7,967 bases of DNA from Chryseobacterium sp. (GTDB taxonomy: Bacteria > Bacteroidota > Bacteroidia > Flavobacteriales > Weeksellaceae). Where the stretch lies: contig RDDY01000066.1 of assembly GCA_003852805.1 (NCBI GenBank), positions 1 to 7,967 of the forward strand, written 5' to 3'. The notes under the pieces were generated by a model, which made no database searches, had not been told where the DNA came from, and saw nothing but the letters and a program-made list of their open reading frames with translations. Both the position numbers and the translations under genes were made by a program. Shown here in pieces: positions 7,607 to 7,967 of this stretch (the first letter of the stretch is position 1; every line of letters begins with the position of its first letter).

Positions 7607-7967
7607 GCGTTTCGCGCCGTTTCAGATTGTTCAATGTTGTAAGTATAGATCGCCTCCATTTCCTCCTCATACCCTGCAAGCCGTTGTTGCCTGTTGATGG
7701 GAATATCTCGTACATCAAATTCAGATTCATCAGAGTACCCCAAAATGGGTAATGCCACATCGTCCCCTGCCACGATGACGAAAGTACCTTTGCCGTTAAT
7801 GACATAATACGGCACCGCAGCGGCACCCGACTGTTTCATCCGCGCTTGAGACTCATCAGTACCTGTATAAACGATCTGTAAGTTACTGTTGCCTTTTGCC
7901 AACTCGCCCTTGGCGGAAAAAAAACTGCTTGCTGTAGCCAGAGCCTGCCGAGGAGAGATCGGTTTTG
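7480..7967 (-). CDS. C10 protease propeptide (upstream part of frameshifted gene, 5' end beyond window)
   Basis: The minus-strand frame is open from the right edge to a stop at 7480. It reads KPISPRQALATASSFFSAKG from 7965 onward, the typical opening of the Spi-type inhibitory propeptide of C10 proteases. Then come VPYYVINGKGTFVIVAGDD (the conserved FVIV[SA]GDD strand) and ILGYSDESEFD. A helix EEEMEAIYTYNIEQSETARNAW follows, and finally APLIQTKWNQ, which normally runs straight into the catalytic domain. After TKWNQ the frame continues as 17 meaningless residues to the stop, while the matching continuation NPYYNAYCPGG lies in the frame one base back. The signal peptide, the real start codon and the promoter must lie beyond 7967. 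Any start called inside the window, such as TTG at 7902, would be artificial because homology continues to the edge. Confidence 0.85.
   Translation of the reverse strand, partial: KPISPRQALATASSFFSAKGELAKGNSNLQIVYTGTDESQARMKQSGAAAVPYYVINGKGTFVIVAGDDVALPILGYSDESEFDVRDIPINRQQRLAGYEEEMEAIYTYNIEQSETARNAWSTVASSQQTARRSGAPLIQTKWNQIRIITLIAREALLWAV
7528..7536 (-). other. Frameshift site in the C10 protease gene
   Basis: On the minus strand the codons TGG AAT CAA ATC keep the propeptide frame, but the catalytic domain resumes as AAT CCG TAT TAT sharing base 7531. Adding one A to the AAA run at 7530-7532 restores W-N-Q-N-P-Y-Y-N without a gap. This points to a one-base deletion or a sequencing error. 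No canonical slippery heptamer is present. Confidence 0.8.

Overview
The window looks like chromosomal DNA of a member of the Bacteroidota. Three things support this. One protein ends in a type IX secretion (T9SS, Por secretion system) C-terminal sorting domain. Two promoters carry the Bacteroidota -7 box TAnnTTTG, in both cases as TATATTTG, followed by A-rich leaders without a Shine-Dalgarno sequence. The gene content (PafA-type phosphatase, DUF5522, DUF4136 lipoprotein, C10 protease) is also typical of that phylum. I cannot name the genus. No tRNA, rRNA, CRISPR array, insertion sequence or phage gene was found, and nearly every base is coding or lies in a short regulatory gap.

Positions 1-3589 (minus strand) hold a tightly packed four-gene operon. 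Read in transcription order it encodes a 108-residue membrane protein with an HExxH motif, a PLP enzyme usually labelled ACC deaminase but more like D-cysteine desulfhydrase, a secreted glucosaminidase with two LysM domains, and hemL (glutamate-1-semialdehyde aminomutase, cut by the left edge within a few residues of its end). The three junctions are ATGA, ATGA and TAAATG, so translational coupling is likely all the way through.

A 36-base divergent gap (3590-3625) separates this operon from a plus-strand pair: a 62-residue cysteine-motif protein (DUF5522) and a DUF4136 outer-membrane lipoprotein, again joined by ATGA. A strong hairpin at 4351-4380 ends this pair and, read the other way, probably also ends the convergent phosphatase gene.

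Positions 4394-6034 (minus strand) encode a complete periplasmic alkaline phosphatase of the PafA type with every expected active-site residue, preceded by its own promoter. A second hairpin (6144-6175) ends the last gene. That gene fills 6194 to the right edge and encodes a secreted C10 (streptopain/interpain-like) cysteine protease: Spi-type propeptide, catalytic domain, Pro-Thr linker, PPC-like domain and T9SS sorting tail. It is split by a one-base frameshift at about 7531, just before the catalytic cysteine, and its signal peptide lies beyond the right edge.

The genes do not form one obvious pathway. Common themes are the cell envelope (glucosaminidase, lipoprotein, phosphatase, exported protease) and PLP chemistry (hemL and the desulfhydrase-like enzyme). 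I found no clearly new multi-gene system. The most interesting leads are the small HExxH membrane protein heading the operon, the probable misnaming of the ACC deaminase homologue, and the frameshift in the protease.
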